Shown here piece by piece: positions 6,452-7,077 of a stretch of 7,077 nt of DNA. The notes beneath the pieces are model-generated. The model searched no databases. It saw only the letters and a list, made by a program, of their open reading frames with translations, and had not been told where the DNA came from. Made by a program: the position numbers and the translations under genes. Origin of the DNA: Promethearchaeota archaeon (GTDB taxonomy: Archaea; Asgardarchaeota; Lokiarchaeia; Sigynarchaeales; MK-D1); the NCBI GenBank assembly GCA_016839865.1, contig JAEOTN010000348.1, forward strand, positions 1-7,077, read 5' to 3'. Each line of letters begins with the position of its first letter. The stretch's first letter is position 1.

Positions 6452-7077
6452 CTATTCATTATTATTTTTTGATCTTGATTTTTGTTTAATTTCTCTGATG
6501 AATTTCTCGAGAATATCTTGTGATGATATTCCAGATTTTTTTATAATCTCTCCTGAATGGGAAGGATTTTCGGTGATTTGTTGAATATATTTAATAATTT
6601 CCCCCGAGGATTCTGCTTCAAAGACCATTTTTGTTTTGATCAAATGAGGAAACAAGAGTTTTACCTTATCACTCACGCAGATTGATGGAACCCCATAACT
6701 AGCTGCTTCAAGAACAACAGAAGAATAAGCAGTAATATGTATATTCATAAAATTCAATAAGAAAGGTAAAGCGAGATCGGTTGCTTCTTCCAAATTATAA
6801 TTGGAAATCCCTTTTTCCTTTAGGAGTGTTTGGTATGTGCCTAATTGTCCCATCATTAAGGGATGTAAACGAATCCACCAAAAAAATCTTTCATCACTAA
6901 GAGTCATTGCATCGAAAATGACAGATGGATCGTTTGAAGGTTGTAAACTAACAAGAATATTTCGTTTTTTTGAGAATTTTGTCATGTCATTCGTGTTTAG
7001 GAAGGATTTCACGATTTCATGATTTTTATTTTTCCATAAATTGATCCAGAGATTGCCCCCTACATAAATCTGAGGAG
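6452..7077 (-). CDS. Probable GT-B-fold glycosyltransferase, C-terminal part (cut by window edge); nonulosonate transferase candidate
   Basis: The frame is open to the right edge, so this is the last 207 residues of a longer protein; a GTG at 7012 is internal to the open frame and is not needed as a start. Seen: PQIYVGGNLW at 1-10, a beta-strand-like NILVSLQPSND at 39-49, IRLHP at 68-72, ITAYSSVVLEAASYGVPSI at 114-132, and a polar C-terminal tail ending in Asn-Asn-Asn-Glu. The strand-HP-strand-YSS-LEA-GVP layout is that of the nucleotide-binding half of GT-B enzymes. His71-Pro72 and Ser118-Ser119 resemble the HP and S(S/T) motifs described for bacterial sialyl- and polysialyltransferases. It is directly upstream of the CMP-sugar synthetase in the same operon, so transfer of the CMP-nonulosonate is a reasonable inference. 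Capsule-export-type glycosyltransferases or a NeuC-like epimerase relative are alternatives. No membrane segment is visible in this part. Confidence 0.6.
   Translation of the reverse strand, partial: PQIYVGGNLWINLWKNKNHEIVKSFLNTNDMTKFSKKRNILVSLQPSNDPSVIFDAMTLSDERFFWWIRLHPLMMGQLGTYQTLLKEKGISNYNLEEATDLALPFLLNFMNIHITAYSSVVLEAASYGVPSICVSDKVKLLFPHLIKTKMVFEAESSGEIIKYIQQITENPSHSGEIIKKSGISSQDILEKFIREIKQKSRSKNNNE

Noticed and set aside
1..7077. CRISPR arrays, tRNA or rRNA genes, insertion sequences, direct repeats
   Set aside because: I saw no regularly spaced repeats, cloverleaf structures, transposase motifs or long direct repeats when reading both strands. The window is almost fully occupied by metabolic genes.

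Overview
This AT-rich window is a surface-glycan locus. It carries six recognisable enzymes for making a CMP-activated nonulosonic acid (a sialic-acid-like nine-carbon sugar), plus one truncated gene at each edge. The organism looks like a mesophilic, low-GC prokaryote. I lean archaeal for two reasons. First, the divergent intergenic region has TATA-like boxes about 26 bases upstream of likely starts, and there is no Shine-Dalgarno sequence before the first gene of the rightward operon, as in leaderless archaeal transcripts. Second, the aminotransferase resembles archaeal relatives as I remember them. A low-GC bacterium with the same kind of island, such as Leptospira, is not excluded.

Layout: 1-471 (minus) is the N-terminal part of a phosphohexomutase running off the left edge. 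472-627 is a divergent promoter region. 628-4562 (plus) is a tight four-gene operon: NAD-dependent 4,6-dehydratase, PLP aminotransferase, NeuB-type synthase, NeuD/PglD-type acyltransferase, with gaps from -3 to about +9 bases. Facing it on the minus strand from the right edge to 4573 is a second tight operon: partial GT-B-like glycosyltransferase, NeuA-type CMP-sugar synthetase, NeuC-type hydrolysing 2-epimerase. The two operons converge with only 10 bases between stop codons, inside a perfect 13-base inverted repeat that looks like a two-way terminator.

How the genes work together (inferred from family knowledge): the dehydratase, aminotransferase and acetyltransferase convert UDP-GlcNAc to a UDP-2,4-diacetamido-trideoxyhexose, as in bacillosamine synthesis. 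The NeuC-like enzyme releases the 2-epimerised free sugar, the NeuB-like enzyme condenses it with phosphoenolpyruvate, and the NeuA-like enzyme activates the product with CTP. This is the legionaminic-acid type route (LegB, C, H, G, I, F). No PseG-type nucleotidase is seen, which argues against pseudaminic acid. The edge glycosyltransferase could use the CMP-sugar, and the edge mutase could supply hexose-1-phosphate, but both links are inference.

I see no mobile elements, CRISPR arrays or RNA genes. The pathway itself is known. The points worth a second look are its split into two convergent operons, the inverted repeat encoding the same Ile-Lys-Lys-Lys near both C-termini, a soluble dehydratase with Met in place of the usual Tyr, G-tracts in the epimerase gene, and the truncated transferase with HP and SS motifs.
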